Shown here: positions 55,301 to 64,000 of the stretch, one piece after another | How the letters are laid out: each line of letters starts with the position of its first letter | Numbering within the stretch: the stretch's first letter is position 1 | Position numbers and translations under genes: made by a program | Source of the DNA: Dasypus novemcinctus | Lineage: Eukaryota > Chordata > Mammalia > Cingulata > Dasypodidae | Length of the DNA: 64,000 nt | Assembly (NCBI RefSeq): GCF_030445035.2 | Contig: NC_080680.1 | Span: 120,244,228 to 120,308,227, forward strand | Reading direction: 5' to 3' | Notes under the pieces: model-generated | The model's input: the letters and a program-made list of their open reading frames with translations, nothing else | Told to the model about the DNA's origin: nothing | The model's database searches: none

Positions 55301-56489
55301 CTGTGGACCCTGGGATGGCGATGTCCACTTCACCTCTAAATTGAGAGGGGGCTTAGGACCCACATGGCTGATGGATGTGATTCTCCTACTTGCAGTTATA
55401 GACACTTTCGATTCCCTGGTGTAGTCATTCACCATTCTCACCTCCCTGTCAGCTGACCTGGGTATGTCCAACGAACCGGAGAATAAGTGTTGCAACTCTG
55501 CTGAGGCTTAGGGCCTTGCTGGCACATGTACAGTCTAGAGATTCAAGTCTCCTGAGCATACACAAACCTTAGCGCCATTCACAGGCTCAGTAAAAGAGAC
55601 AGAAGAGCCATGTGTAGAGAGGTCACATCTGCATCCAACTCTTATCACAATCAGGAGCACAAATTCCAAAGTAGGGCCCACTGGCAAAGCACTGAACTCC
55701 AGAGCCATCTGTTGTAACTATAGGACCTGGCTGTCTCTGGGATCCTGTTGAGATGTGCGTTAAGCGCGACCCATCTGACGACCTCCCGACTCATTTTGAA
55801 GTCCCTTAGCCATATAAACTCATTTGTCTTTACCATTATCCCCTTTTATTCAAGGTCTTTTTATAGTTGCATCACCAGCTGTTTATGGTAGTAATCCTTC
55901 GGCACCAGGGTGGCTCATGAGATCCTCTGGCTTTTAAGAAGCCTATTGCTGCAGTCCTTTAACTTGTCTAGAGCTTTGAGAAAGATGTTTCCACAAGTTC
56001 TTGCTGATAATTCAGCGCTTCTGTGCAGTTTGTAGCCTTGAAGCATTTTGCTCTTGCCATTTTGAACAGGGTAGGACTCACAGATTTTTTTTTTATCTTA
56101 ACAGAAAAGAGAATGAGCCTGTGGTGGCTGAGGTAATGGAGGTGAAGAAAGAACCTGTCCTGGTTTGTCCGCCCTTACGAAGCCGAACATACATACCACC
56201 TGAAGATCTCCAGAGTCGCCTGGAAGCTCGGGTCAAAGAAGTTTTTGGTCCGTCTGCTCCTAGCAATTGGCAGGAAATCTCGCTGGAAGATGGTCATCGG
56301 AAGTTTAGTCTCTTGGCACATTTAGCTGATGACTTGGGTCATGCTGTGCCTAACTCCAAACTTCAAAAGCTGTGCAAGGTCAGAGATGTCCTTGAATTCT
56401 ACGGTGTCCCTGTTCAGGATAGATCTAAATTTGATGAGCTCGTTGCCAGTAATTTGCCTCCCAATTTGAAAATCACTTGGGATTATTGA
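49329..56489 (+). CDS. MRPL50: mitochondrial ribosomal protein L50
   Basis: Component of the large subunit of the mitochondrial ribosome (39S), encoded in the nucleus and imported into mitochondria. Exons 49329-49432 and 56105-56489 join in phase (AG|A, Arg35) into 162 residues; human has 158. Exon 1 gives an Arg/Ser/Thr-rich N-terminus ([15 protein letters not shown]) that fits a mitochondrial targeting presequence; it appears a few residues longer than human before FTWVVSG. Exon 2 carries the conserved body: [59 protein letters not shown]. Donor ag|gtaaag and acceptor ttttatcttaacag are sound. The intron is 6.7 kb. Transcribed away from ZNF189 from a shared promoter, without a TATA box. Confidence 0.96.
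49895..50085 (-). repeat. MIR fragment
   Basis: acatgaggaaactgagatct, aaaatcacgaagcaagttag and gttgggtctagggacccggg in MIR reverse order. In the MRPL50 intron. Confidence 0.6.
50157..50371 (+). repeat. dimeric DAS-type SINE
   Basis: Same two-monomer structure as at 7947-8158: gagtggatgtggctcaaggg, then an A-rich linker, then gctgatgtggctcagtggtt and a (CAAA)n tail. In the MRPL50 intron. Confidence 0.8.
50540..50700 (+). repeat. L2-like fragment
   Basis: ttcagcaaatatttgtatgg, ctactctatgccatgtta, caacagtgaataagacaaaa: the usual L2 3' end text. Confidence 0.55.
51361..54798 (-). mobile_element. L1M 3' region with a younger L1 nested inside
   Basis: 51410-52110 is antisense L1M 3' UTR (aatatatcatcccactacct, gtttgattataatgtgttgc, gatggtgtcccagagattct). 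It stops near 52110 and continues after about 53640 (catctctttattgattcttt ... gtctgcatagtttac). Between lies a second antisense L1 fragment (52110-53640) with typical text: gttgtttccaacttttggca, cattcccaccaacagtgaat, ctcattgtagttttgatatg, ttttgcccattttttgattg. Junctions are accurate to perhaps 30 bases. In the MRPL50 intron. Confidence 0.75.
54799..55935 (-). mobile_element. 5'-truncated L1 3' end with target-site duplication
   Basis: About 1.1 kb. A 16-bp duplication with one mismatch, agatcctatggctttt (54799-54814) and agatcctctggctttt (55920-55935), flanks a poly-T start and a 3' UTR homologous with 5216-6420, including the C-rich block ccactccccccccccactcc. In the MRPL50 intron, 170 bases before exon 2. 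Confidence 0.9.
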
Positions 56490-57050
56490 ACATTTCAGAG
56501 GAGGAGCATGTTGAAATCTTTTCCCCCACTGAGCAAGGGGGCTGCTTATCAGGACTTTGGTACTTTATTGTGCGAAATGCTACCAGAACTGTTCTCTTAA
56601 CTCACAGTCTGTGGAAGAATACATCGTTTTCTTTTCATGAATTGACCAAAAAAAAAAAAAAATACTTTTTTTTTCATATTTGCTGAAAGAGAATTAATTA
56701 GTTCATTAATAATTTGTGAAATTTTCATCTCTGGAGGACACTAAATAATTTGTATTCAAGACAGGAAACCATTATAATTTCAGGTGTAGCCTTTACCCTT
56801 CATAGGCATAAGATAGTTGTAAGAAAATGTTTTAGGATTGTTTGGACTCTTCAAATCTAAGATGGTATATATAGCAAATATACAAATAAGGAAACTTGCA
56901 TTAGATTAGATCTCTATAAAAGAAACAAAAGGCTATGTTGTATATTAAAGGAAGTTGTTTCTTTCAATTTCAGTGCATAAGCAGAAATTGTAGAAAGAGA
57001 TACTGTGCATTCTGGATTAAACTCGTGGAATTAAAGTAGATTTCTTGAAG
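56490..57050 (+). terminator. MRPL50: MRPL50 3' UTR and likely polyadenylation signal
   Basis: Two ATTAAA variant signals, 57016-57021 and 57030-57035, are followed by a GT-rich stretch (gaagtgtgttgtgtgtct), which fits a cleavage site near 57045. No canonical AATAAA lies nearer. Confidence 0.6.
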
Positions 57051-57676
57051 TGTGTTGTGTGTCTTAAATTTTTTTACAGGTGAACTTTGCTTTTATTTTC
57101 TGCTTTTACCATTTCCTTAAAATAAGTATTAGAGTTTTTCAAAATAGAATATATGCCATTTATTAAGTGATGTGACATACTTCTTTTTAATAGATAAACC
57201 AGATTCTATAACTAAATGTATAGTCCTCCCTTCAAAGGAGATGATGCCTATTTCAAACCCTTTATCTTTTCTGTCATTTTTATGTTAATTTATACATATG
57301 TAACCTTTGCACCAATGGCATGAGTGTCCGCTAGGGTGGCAAGTCTTTGTACTTTGGTGTACTTAATTTGTGGAAATTATTCAAATATCAAGTTACCAGA
57401 AGGTTCTGAATGACAAAGTTAGTGATTAAATTGGCAATTATGGTTGGTCAAACATTAGATGTGGCTAGAGAATAATGAGATAGACAACAGAAATTTCTTA
57501 ATATTATTTTATCTTGTTTCTACTGACAATTCTGAAAGAAAAATAATTTGACAGGTTTCTGACAATTTTATAGCATTCCCTTTGAAGTAATCACCTTAAG
57601 ATATTTGCCTAAAAAGGTTTTTAAGCTAGAGGGATCTTGTGGCTTATCTAGTTAAATGCATCATTTGTTAAGAGAA
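57051..57676. other. intergenic, nothing recognised
   Basis: AT-rich sequence beyond MRPL50 without coding features. Confidence 0.4.
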
Positions 57677-58061
57677 CCAATCAACTTTTTTTTAAAGATT
57701 CATTTTTATTTATTTTTCCCTCTTACTGTTTTTGCACTCCTCTGTGCTCTCAGTGTCCATTCCCTGTGCTCTCTCTGTCTGCTCATCTTTTCTTTAGGAG
57801 GCACCGGGAACTAAACCTGGGACCTCCCATGTAGGAGAGAGGTGCTCAATTTCTTGAACCATCTCAGCTCCCTGCTTTGTTGTATCTCTCATTGTGTTTC
57901 CTCTTTGTGTCTCCTTGTTGCACTTTATTACATCAGCTTGCTGCACCTGCCTGTCATGCCAGCTCGCCGTCTTGGTTGTCTTCTCCAGGAGATACCAGGA
58001 ACTGAACCCCGGACCTCCCATGTAGTAGGTGGGCCACATCCACTTCCCCCAATCAACTTTT
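57677..58061 (-). mobile_element. dimeric DAS-II-like SINE with target-site duplication
   Basis: Perfect 13-bp repeats, ccaatcaactttt, at 57677-57689 and 58049-58061 flank a reversed two-unit SINE with gggacctcccatgtagga at 57819 and cggacctcccatgtagta at 58011. Confidence 0.92.
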
Positions 58062-58394
58062 ATATCAGACAGAGTTAAATTAATACTGCGCATCAGGATA
58101 AGAGCTGTATTGATGGAACATTTACCTTAGGATCGGTTCATTTTATTTTCCAGTTATTCACATTAAATGAAGAAGCATAAAAGCAATTGAGTAAGTACAG
58201 GTAGGTTAAGTAATTTGCTATCAAAAAGGTAACGAAAGATTTTACCTTATATTTTCACTCTTTGTGGGAAGAAAAATGAAGAGCAATTAAGAAAAACCAT
58301 TTTTATCAATTCTGCCAGAAAATAAGTCTTGTTACTATTTCAGAAGAAATTATATTACTATATGAGATTCTGTCTCATTCAAGTATTCATACTT

Positions 58395-58607
58395 TTCTTT
58401 TTTTTGAGGTATCAGGGCCAGGAACTGAACCTGGGCCTTGTATGTGGGTACCTGGCACTTAACCACTGAGGAGCCACATCGGCCTCCCTAAGTTGTTTTG
58501 TTTTGTTTGTTTGTTGTTTGTTTTGATTTTAGGAGGTACCAGGGATTGAACCCGCGACCTCATATGTGGGAAGCAGGTGCATAGCCACTTGAGCTATGTC
58601 TGCTCCC
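58395..58607 (-). repeat. dimeric DAS-type SINE
   Basis: Two reversed monomers: ggtatcagggccaggaactg ... gccacatcggcctccc, and, after a (TTTG)n linker, ggtaccagggattgaacccg ... gctatgtctgctccct. Confidence 0.8.
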
Positions 58608-59098
58608 TGATACTTTTTAATATATTGATAACCTCTTGGTATTTGGTTTCATTCCAGAACTGGGAAAACACAGGAAAAGTTAGAATTATATTTGTAGAAT
58701 TAAGTTATAATGGTTAGATTATTTCTTTGAAAGATACATTTTGATGAATGAATCACAAAGACTTTCATTAAGAGTGTAAAGAGAGGGAATTGGTGGGAGA
58801 TTTGGTGTTCTAAAATTCTGAAATTGCGGATTGGGCCCTAGAAAAAGTATTTTGCTTCATTGCTATGACAACATTTATAGGTCCCAGCTGGTAGGCCCTT
58901 AGGAAAGAGCATTTGTCAATTTAGAACCCTTTGGTATTTACCTTGATTTCTTTTATTTGTAGAAGAATGGTGGCAATAGATGTCAATCAACTTGCTCAAG
59001 CAGAAAATTAGTAAATATGTCAGTAAAATGTAGGGCTATCTCTTAAAGGAAGAGATTTAGAAAGAATACAAAAAGAGAAGTTAGAAAGTAGGTGTTTT
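58608..59098. other. intergenic, nothing recognised
   Basis: No gene or clear repeat seen. Confidence 0.4.
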
Positions 59099-59945
59099 AG
59101 TTTCCTAGATTGCTCATAACAATACTGTGGGGAAGTGGACTTGGCCCAGTGGATAGGGCATCCGCCTACCACATGGGAGGTCCATGGTTCAAATCCCGGG
59201 CCTCCTTGACCCATGTAGAGCTGGCCCACGTGCAGTGCTGATGCATGCGAGGAGTGCCCTACCACGCAGGGGTGTCCCCTGCGTAGGGGAGCCCCACGCG
59301 CAAGAAGTGTGCCCCCTAAGGAGAGCCGCTCGGCACAAAAGAAAGTTCAGCCTGCCCAGGAATGGCGCTACCCACATGGAGAGCTGACACAAGATGATGC
59401 AACAAAAAGAAACACAGATTCCCGAGCTGCTGACGGCAACAGAAGTGGACAAAGAACACGCAGCAGATAGACACAGAGAACAGACAACTGGGGCGGGGTG
59501 GGGGTGGGAAGGGGAGAAAAATAAATAAATCTTTTTTTAAAAAAAGATGTTTCCCAACAACAACAAAAAATCAATACTGTGAAAGGGGTTGGTTTAAACA
59601 GTGGGAATTTATGTGCTTACTGTTGAGGCCCGGAAAATGTCCAAATCAAGGCAGTGCTTTCTTCCCATAGACCAGCTGCTAGCAATCCTTGGCTCCTCTG
59701 CCGCATGGCAAGGCACATGACGGCATTTGCTGGTTTCTCCCTTCTCTTCCGGGTTTCCATGCTTTCAGCTTCTGGCTTCTGTGGCTTTCTTTCTCTCTTA
59801 TTTATAAAGGACTTCAGTAATAGGATTAAGACCCACCCTGAATGAGGTGGATCACACTTTAACTGAAATAGCCTCTTCTAAAGATCCTGTTTACCATGGT
59901 TTCACACCTTTAGGAATGGATTAACTTCAAGAATACCACCACAGT
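59099..59945 (-). repeat. MaLR-like LTR split by a SINE
   Basis: Left part 59099-59129 (tgttttagtttcctagattg) and right part 59582-59945 (gtttaaacagtgggaattta ... gaataccaccac) join to one reversed LTR related to 31188-31575; both carry a block reading gggtcttaatcctatta on the LTR strand. Confidence 0.65.
59120..59581 (+). mobile_element. DAS-III SINE inside MaLR-like LTR
   Basis: Full-length + copy, head gggaagtggacttggcccag at 59132, tail gaaaaataaataaatc, between perfect 10-bp repeats caatactgtg at 59120-59129 and 59572-59581. About 25 bases (gatgtttcccaacaacaa...) lie between the A tail and the right repeat. Confidence 0.9.
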
Positions 59946-60341
59946 AGGAGAGCAGTGAATTCAGTACTTCTTGGGGCTTAATTTGAAATGTTTATTCTTT
60001 AAAAAAATTAGTTACTTTTTATACAGCTATACAAAAGTCTTAATGTTTCTTTGGCAATGGAATTTTACAACTATATAAAAAAGTTACCTTTGCCTAAGAA
60101 ACAGTATTTACTGTGTGTACATAGTTGCCTGAAAATTTTCTACCATCCAGCACCCTAATTAATTGCCTTAATCAAAAGGGATATTACAGGATTTCCAAAA
60201 CAAAAGAAAGACACGCAAACAGAAAAACAATGTTCTGTGGCTCAGAACACAGCATCACAGCCCCATCTGCAGGCAACTTGCAATAATTGCCAAATACAAT
60301 TTAGTGATAAGAAAAATCCTCTGATGAAAAAAATACTTAAA

Positions 60342-60958
60342 TGTTCCACTGAGGTCTTGTTAGGCCTCAAGGCAGGGCCTTTATGGATAACGAGAGATGT
60401 CACGAAGAAAACTTCAACACGAGAGTTAGGCAAACTCACATTTATTACGTCTGCAGAGGTAAGGAGCCAAGGCCAGTCCAAAGTGACTCTGATCCTACTC
60501 CCCATGCGGCAGTTTCACTCTTGTTTAAATACCAAAGTTACTGCTTAGCATTTGCTTTGATTATGCATTAGTGTTTATCCAGATGGATGAACACACAAAG
60601 CTGGTTATATAATTGTATGATTAGTATGTTCAGGAAATCACGCTTGCACATACATTGCATGATCAAGAAAGGGACAGATAACTTCACCCCTGGGTGGGAA
60701 TTTTGCTATGTTAATTAAGCAAGTTGAAGTGAGGACAGCAAGATGCTGCTTCTGCTCAGGTCCAGCCAACTGGTTGAAGCTGGTTTTCATACTTAATTGC
60801 TTCAACAGGATATTCTCGACCACCAGAAGCAGAATTTGGCCCAAAGAGAGGGTTGCATTTCAATACCTTCTGATTTACATACAATTCTTTTCTTTGTATC
60901 CTAGCAACAGGGAGAGAAACAAGTTAATTTCAGGTACTTGGTCATCCTACAGCCATCA
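60342..60958 (-). repeat. 3' LTR of the endogenous retrovirus
   Basis: Downstream of env on the - strand. It contains a TAATAAATG polyadenylation signal (AATAAA = 60446-60441) with ~100 bases of R/U5-like sequence after it. The ends are provisional, chosen on TG...CA (minus-strand start tgatggctg, end cctcagtggaaca). No second LTR is in the window for comparison. Confidence 0.55.
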
Positions 60959-61101
60959 ATTCCATCCTTCTAGTTTTTGGCGATATTCTTACTGCAGGAG
61001 AAAGGAATAAAGCTCAGATCTTCTGTAACTACTTCCTGCTGACGTTATGGGTGTTGACCTCTTAGGAAACTCTTGTAAGAGGGTGGTCTAAGGAGGAAAA
61101 G

Positions 61102-62545
61102 TCAGTCTGTTGAAGTATGCAATTGATTCTGAATAAAGTGTTTCATGCATGATATAAGTAAAGGTACAAGCGCTAAAAGAATTGAGATAGTAATTACTGA
61201 TCCTATGTAGGGGAGCAGCCATTTGGAAAGGTTAGATGGGTTCAAAAAGGAAAAATTACTTTCCCGTGTCATGAGGTCATTGGCTTTGTTCTTTAGTTCC
61301 TCAATGCTCTCAAGGACCTTGCCTGATTCATTTACATAGTAACAGCCCTCTTCTTTGAGGAATAAATATGGTCCTCTTTGTGCAGCTGTTAGCAAATTAA
61401 GTGCTTGGAGATTTTGCAGCACTACTGCAGGTAAGGAGTTTATTTGGTTTTGCACTGTAAAGATAGTGTCTGCTATCTGAGCTATGTTTGCTCCCACTTC
61501 TTTGGAGAGATCAGTAGCTAGGTACAAAGATGCAGCTGCAGTTCCAGTGGATGCTGGGATTCCTAAGAAGGTAAATAAAGGGATTAATGGGATTGCTCTC
61601 TGTTACGCGGCTAACTTGTGTTGTTACTGGAAAGGGTAGGGTGGTGCTGTCGTTCATTGTGAGTACTGCAGGGAAAACATATCCAAGACTACAAAGTCCT
61701 TTCCAATACGGTGGAAGGGATAGATAAGCAGAATTTCCACAAAGAAAATATATTCCTAATTTGGGATTTAAGGTAGCAGTAAAAGTTACATTTGTTGCAC
61801 CTTGTTTCCATTCTCACTTGCTTGACTGCCAAGAGTGGGATATAAAAAAGGAAACTTCTCCTTGAGTTAGAGCAGCACTAAGCAATGGGTCTATATTTGG
61901 GTGATGGGATTGCTTTTCACTAGGAGTTTCAAAAAAGAACATAGATTTAGCTTCATCGTAATAGGGTAATAGGGTGATTTACATAGGAAGAGTTCAGTTG
62001 CCTGCAACTTTGATCATTTGTGGTGTTAATGAGGATGTTGTACATACCTTGGGTCTGCCTTTACAAAAGCTGGTGAGATCTTGTTCTAAATTTCCTATGA
62101 AAGCATGAGTATATGGTTGTTTCTTAAGAATTTGAGACCCCGACTGGAGATGCAAAGTAAGACAATTTGTTCAGCTGGTCGGTTATAGTATAGACATTTG
62201 CACTTCTGCTTTTAACATTTTGGGGGGATACCCAAGCAGTCAAGTTACACTGATTTGGGTGCAGTGAGCCAAGTTGGGGCCCAGGCCTTATAGAGTTGAC
62301 TAAAATGCACATGCTATATTTATGATTACTATTATCTACAGTAAACATTTCTCCAATTATTGGAGGCATTGCAATGATTTAATGTGTAGCATTTAGGTGC
62401 TCCACAAGTGAGTCAAATGAATTTTGTTTAAGTGGGTTTTCCTGACTGCTGCTCTCAAGATGTAGATTGACTGAAGCATTCCATAATATAGTTGGCCCAG
62501 GCATCGCTTGATATTGATTTTGCAAATTTATACAGTACCAACACT
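61102..62545 (-). pseudogene. env: ERV env remnant (SU and TM)
   Basis: The open part 61102-61527 is the transmembrane subunit: heptad-rich region, an immunosuppressive-domain-like LQALNLLTAAQRG, then a hydrophobic anchor (near 61140-61210) and a short tail. The CX6CC motif that normally links TM to SU is broken: only one cysteine remains, in EEGCYYV. The surface subunit (about 61600-62545; e.g. 62124-62369 and the PGPTILWNASVNLHLE segment) is split by stops and at least one frameshift, including one near the fusion-peptide region just upstream of 61527. Confidence 0.8.
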
Positions 62546-62550
62546 TGATT

Positions 62551-63121
62551 CTATTGTAGAGGTTTTAGATGATCTGCAAAATATGTGTGAAGGATGAGTG
62601 ATATCTTCCCCCAGGGCTCGTTACTGGCAGGCCCTATAGAAGAAAGAACAAGATTAATATTTGGTGGAGCTTTTTTCTTCTTGAACAGGAACCACAGGTT
62701 CTCAACTGGTTCCATCTCATATTTTGCTTCATGCTCCGGTGTGATCTCCAGCTCAGGACCTCCTTTATCTGCTGGTTCTGATAAGTAGTAGGGTTTTGCT
62801 CTGGTATGATGGACCCAGGACTTGATTCCCTGTAACTTAAGAGAAGAATGGGAGGTTAACAGTACTGTGTAAGGTCCCTCCCATTTGGGTTTAAGCTGAT
62901 CTTCAGGGTATTTGTTTTTCAAAACTTTTAAAAGAACCTGATCCCTGGTTGAGAAGGGGTAGAGAGGCTGGTCAGTGGGGTATTTTAGGTGCATATTTGC
63001 ATATGCGTACATGGTGGTAAGGAGCTCTCTTAACTGCAAAGCTCATTTATGGAGGGCTCCCTCTAAGGTCACTGGTGAATTAGGTTCTTCCCTCAGTTTA
63101 CTTAGAAAGGGTCTTCCATAA
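62551..63121 (-). pseudogene. pol: ERV pol remnant, integrase C-terminal part
   Basis: The main open frame (62551-63039) holds the gammaretroviral integrase C-terminal domain: DQVLLKVLKNKYPEDQLKP, KWEGPYTVLLTSHSS, LKLQGIKSWVHHTRAKP. An in-frame YGRPFL segment lies further upstream (near 63118), separated by a stop codon near 63041. Protease, reverse transcriptase, RNase H and the integrase catalytic core are absent. Confidence 0.85.
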
Positions 63122-63168
63122 CTTGCCAGAGCAGGAACTGACCTACAGTCTCCTCTGGGTTGGAGAGG

Positions 63169-63733
63169 CTACCCGGGCCAAAAACAACTCCACTCCGAGT
63201 ATGGGAGGGAGATTGGAGGAAAAGGCCATTGTGGGAGGGAAAGGGGGCCTGATATCTCTAAGGGAAGAGTGGGTTTTGGCAGTGGCCCTGGTGGGGGAGG
63301 AGGCAGAGGTGGTCTGGAATAATGAGGGGGCGAGGTACTTAAGTCAAGGAGTTCATCAATGGGTTCTACTAGAGGGGCTCCCAGGACCTCAACTGTGTTT
63401 GTCACTGGGGCTGAAGGGGACCCACACAACATTAACCCACAACTCTTTCTAGTTTCCTTATCTTTCCACAACTCAAAGAAGACTTGAACATACGGGATTT
63501 CTGCCCATTTCTCTTGCTGTTTACAAAACAAATCCAATTGCAGTATAGTATTAAAATTCAAAGACCCATCTTCTGGCCAAATTTCTCTGTCATCTAATCT
63601 ATATCTAGGTCAAGCTTAATTACAAAAAATAATTATTTTAGTTTTCTGTAACCTAGATCCCCCAAATTTAGACCAATTTTTCAGGATGCATCCTAGTGGG
63701 GAGCACTCAGGTACCAGCACCTCGTTCCCCATG
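63169..63733 (-). pseudogene. gag: ERV gag remnant (matrix and proline-rich part)
   Basis: Starts at 63733 with MGNEVLVPECSPLGCILKNW, a matrix N-terminus with myristoylation-type Met-Gly. Two stop codons near 63610-63620 interrupt it; the same frame then continues with NFNTILQLDLFCKQQEKW and AEIPYVQVFFELWKD and a proline-rich stretch (PPLPPPPPGPLP) to a stop at 63169. Capsid and nucleocapsid are missing. Confidence 0.85.
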
Positions 63734-63736
63734 GTG

Positions 63737-63754
63737 GCAGAGAGAGAGAGAGAG
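63737..63754. repeat. (GA)n microsatellite
   Basis: gagagagagagagagaga just upstream of the ERV gag start. Confidence 0.85.
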
Positions 63755-63801
63755 AGAACAGCCAAAAATAAAGGCACAAAAGGCAGCAGACTTCCCCTTA
63801 A

Positions 63802-63985
63802 AGGGAATGAGGGAGTGGGACTCAAACCCACGAAACCTCTCCCACTACCACCAAAGCTTCTCTAAGGTAACTCCCAGTTAGCCAAAGCCAAACCGCAGGT
63901 TTCCCTTTCAAGGGAGTGAGGGAGTGGGACTCAAACCCCCCAAAACCTCTCCCACTATAACCAAACCTCCACTACCTTAGTGAAG
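63802..63985 (-). repeat. ~109-bp tandem duplication in the ERV leader
   Basis: agggaatgagggagtgggac (63802) recurs as agggagtgagggagtgggac (63911); the following actcaaaccc ... aacctctcccacta and the ccaaa...aaggtaa part recur too, with small changes. It precedes gag. Confidence 0.75.
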
Positions 63986-64000
63986 GTAAACAAAATTCTA

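Larger units (their letters stand above)
60342..64000 (-). mobile_element. defective gammaretrovirus-like endogenous provirus
   Basis: Order on the - strand: leader with tandem repeat (64000-63734), truncated gag, the C-terminal end of pol integrase, degenerate env and a 3' LTR. The bulk of gag and pol is deleted. Every reading frame carries stops or shifts, so it cannot encode a complete virus. The 5' LTR and primer-binding site are outside the window. Confidence 0.85.

Noticed and set aside
63802-63985. CRISPR-like repeat
   Set aside because: Only two long diverged copies, no spacers, in a retroviral leader of a mammalian genome.
57060-64000. BAAT, expected next to MRPL50 from human synteny
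   Set aside because: No BAAT coding exon is visible up to the window end; it probably lies beyond the provirus.

Overview
This is mammalian nuclear DNA, almost certainly from a xenarthran and most likely an armadillo (Dasypus). Three intron-containing genes have human orthologues in conserved neighbour order. The dominant repeats are the tRNA-derived SINEs of the DAS type known from armadillos: long elements plus short monomers and dimers with a tRNA-like head. There is no operon structure, CRISPR array or prokaryotic feature.

Layout. Positions 1-14,250 are intergenic: a GC-rich patch at the left edge, two copies of one solo LTR family, a young L1 3' end, and an old L1M element broken up by a SINE and three LTRs. 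ALDOB (aldolase B, + strand) runs from a non-coding first exon near 14,365 to a polyadenylation signal at 28,292; all eight coding exons are intact and encode 364 residues. From 28,320 to 38,776 lies intergenic sequence with SINEs, MIRs, MER5A-like pieces and a MaLR-like LTR. ZNF189 (KRAB C2H2 zinc-finger protein, - strand) occupies 48,766 down to 38,777 in three coding exons encoding 626 residues. MRPL50 (mitochondrial ribosomal protein L50, + strand) starts 562 bp away from it, head to head, and ends at 56,489; its 6.7 kb intron is nearly all L1 and SINE. The right end (60.3-64 kb) is a defective endogenous retrovirus on the - strand with a large gag-to-integrase deletion; its 5' LTR must lie beyond the window.

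The three genes do not form a pathway. ALDOB is a liver/kidney/intestine fructose enzyme with its own TATA-like, CCAAT-bearing promoter. ZNF189 and MRPL50 share a CpG-island promoter with two ZNF143/SBS-like motifs and a YY1-like site at the MRPL50 start codon.

I found no convincing new gene or new biological system. The most interesting signals are structural: the twin SBS motifs, a possible L1 3' transduction, a poly(A)-only insertion with its own target-site duplication, several nested retroelements, the ERV deletion junction, and a CpG-rich patch inside ALDOB around exon 3. Repeat family names are pattern recognition, not the output of a repeat search.
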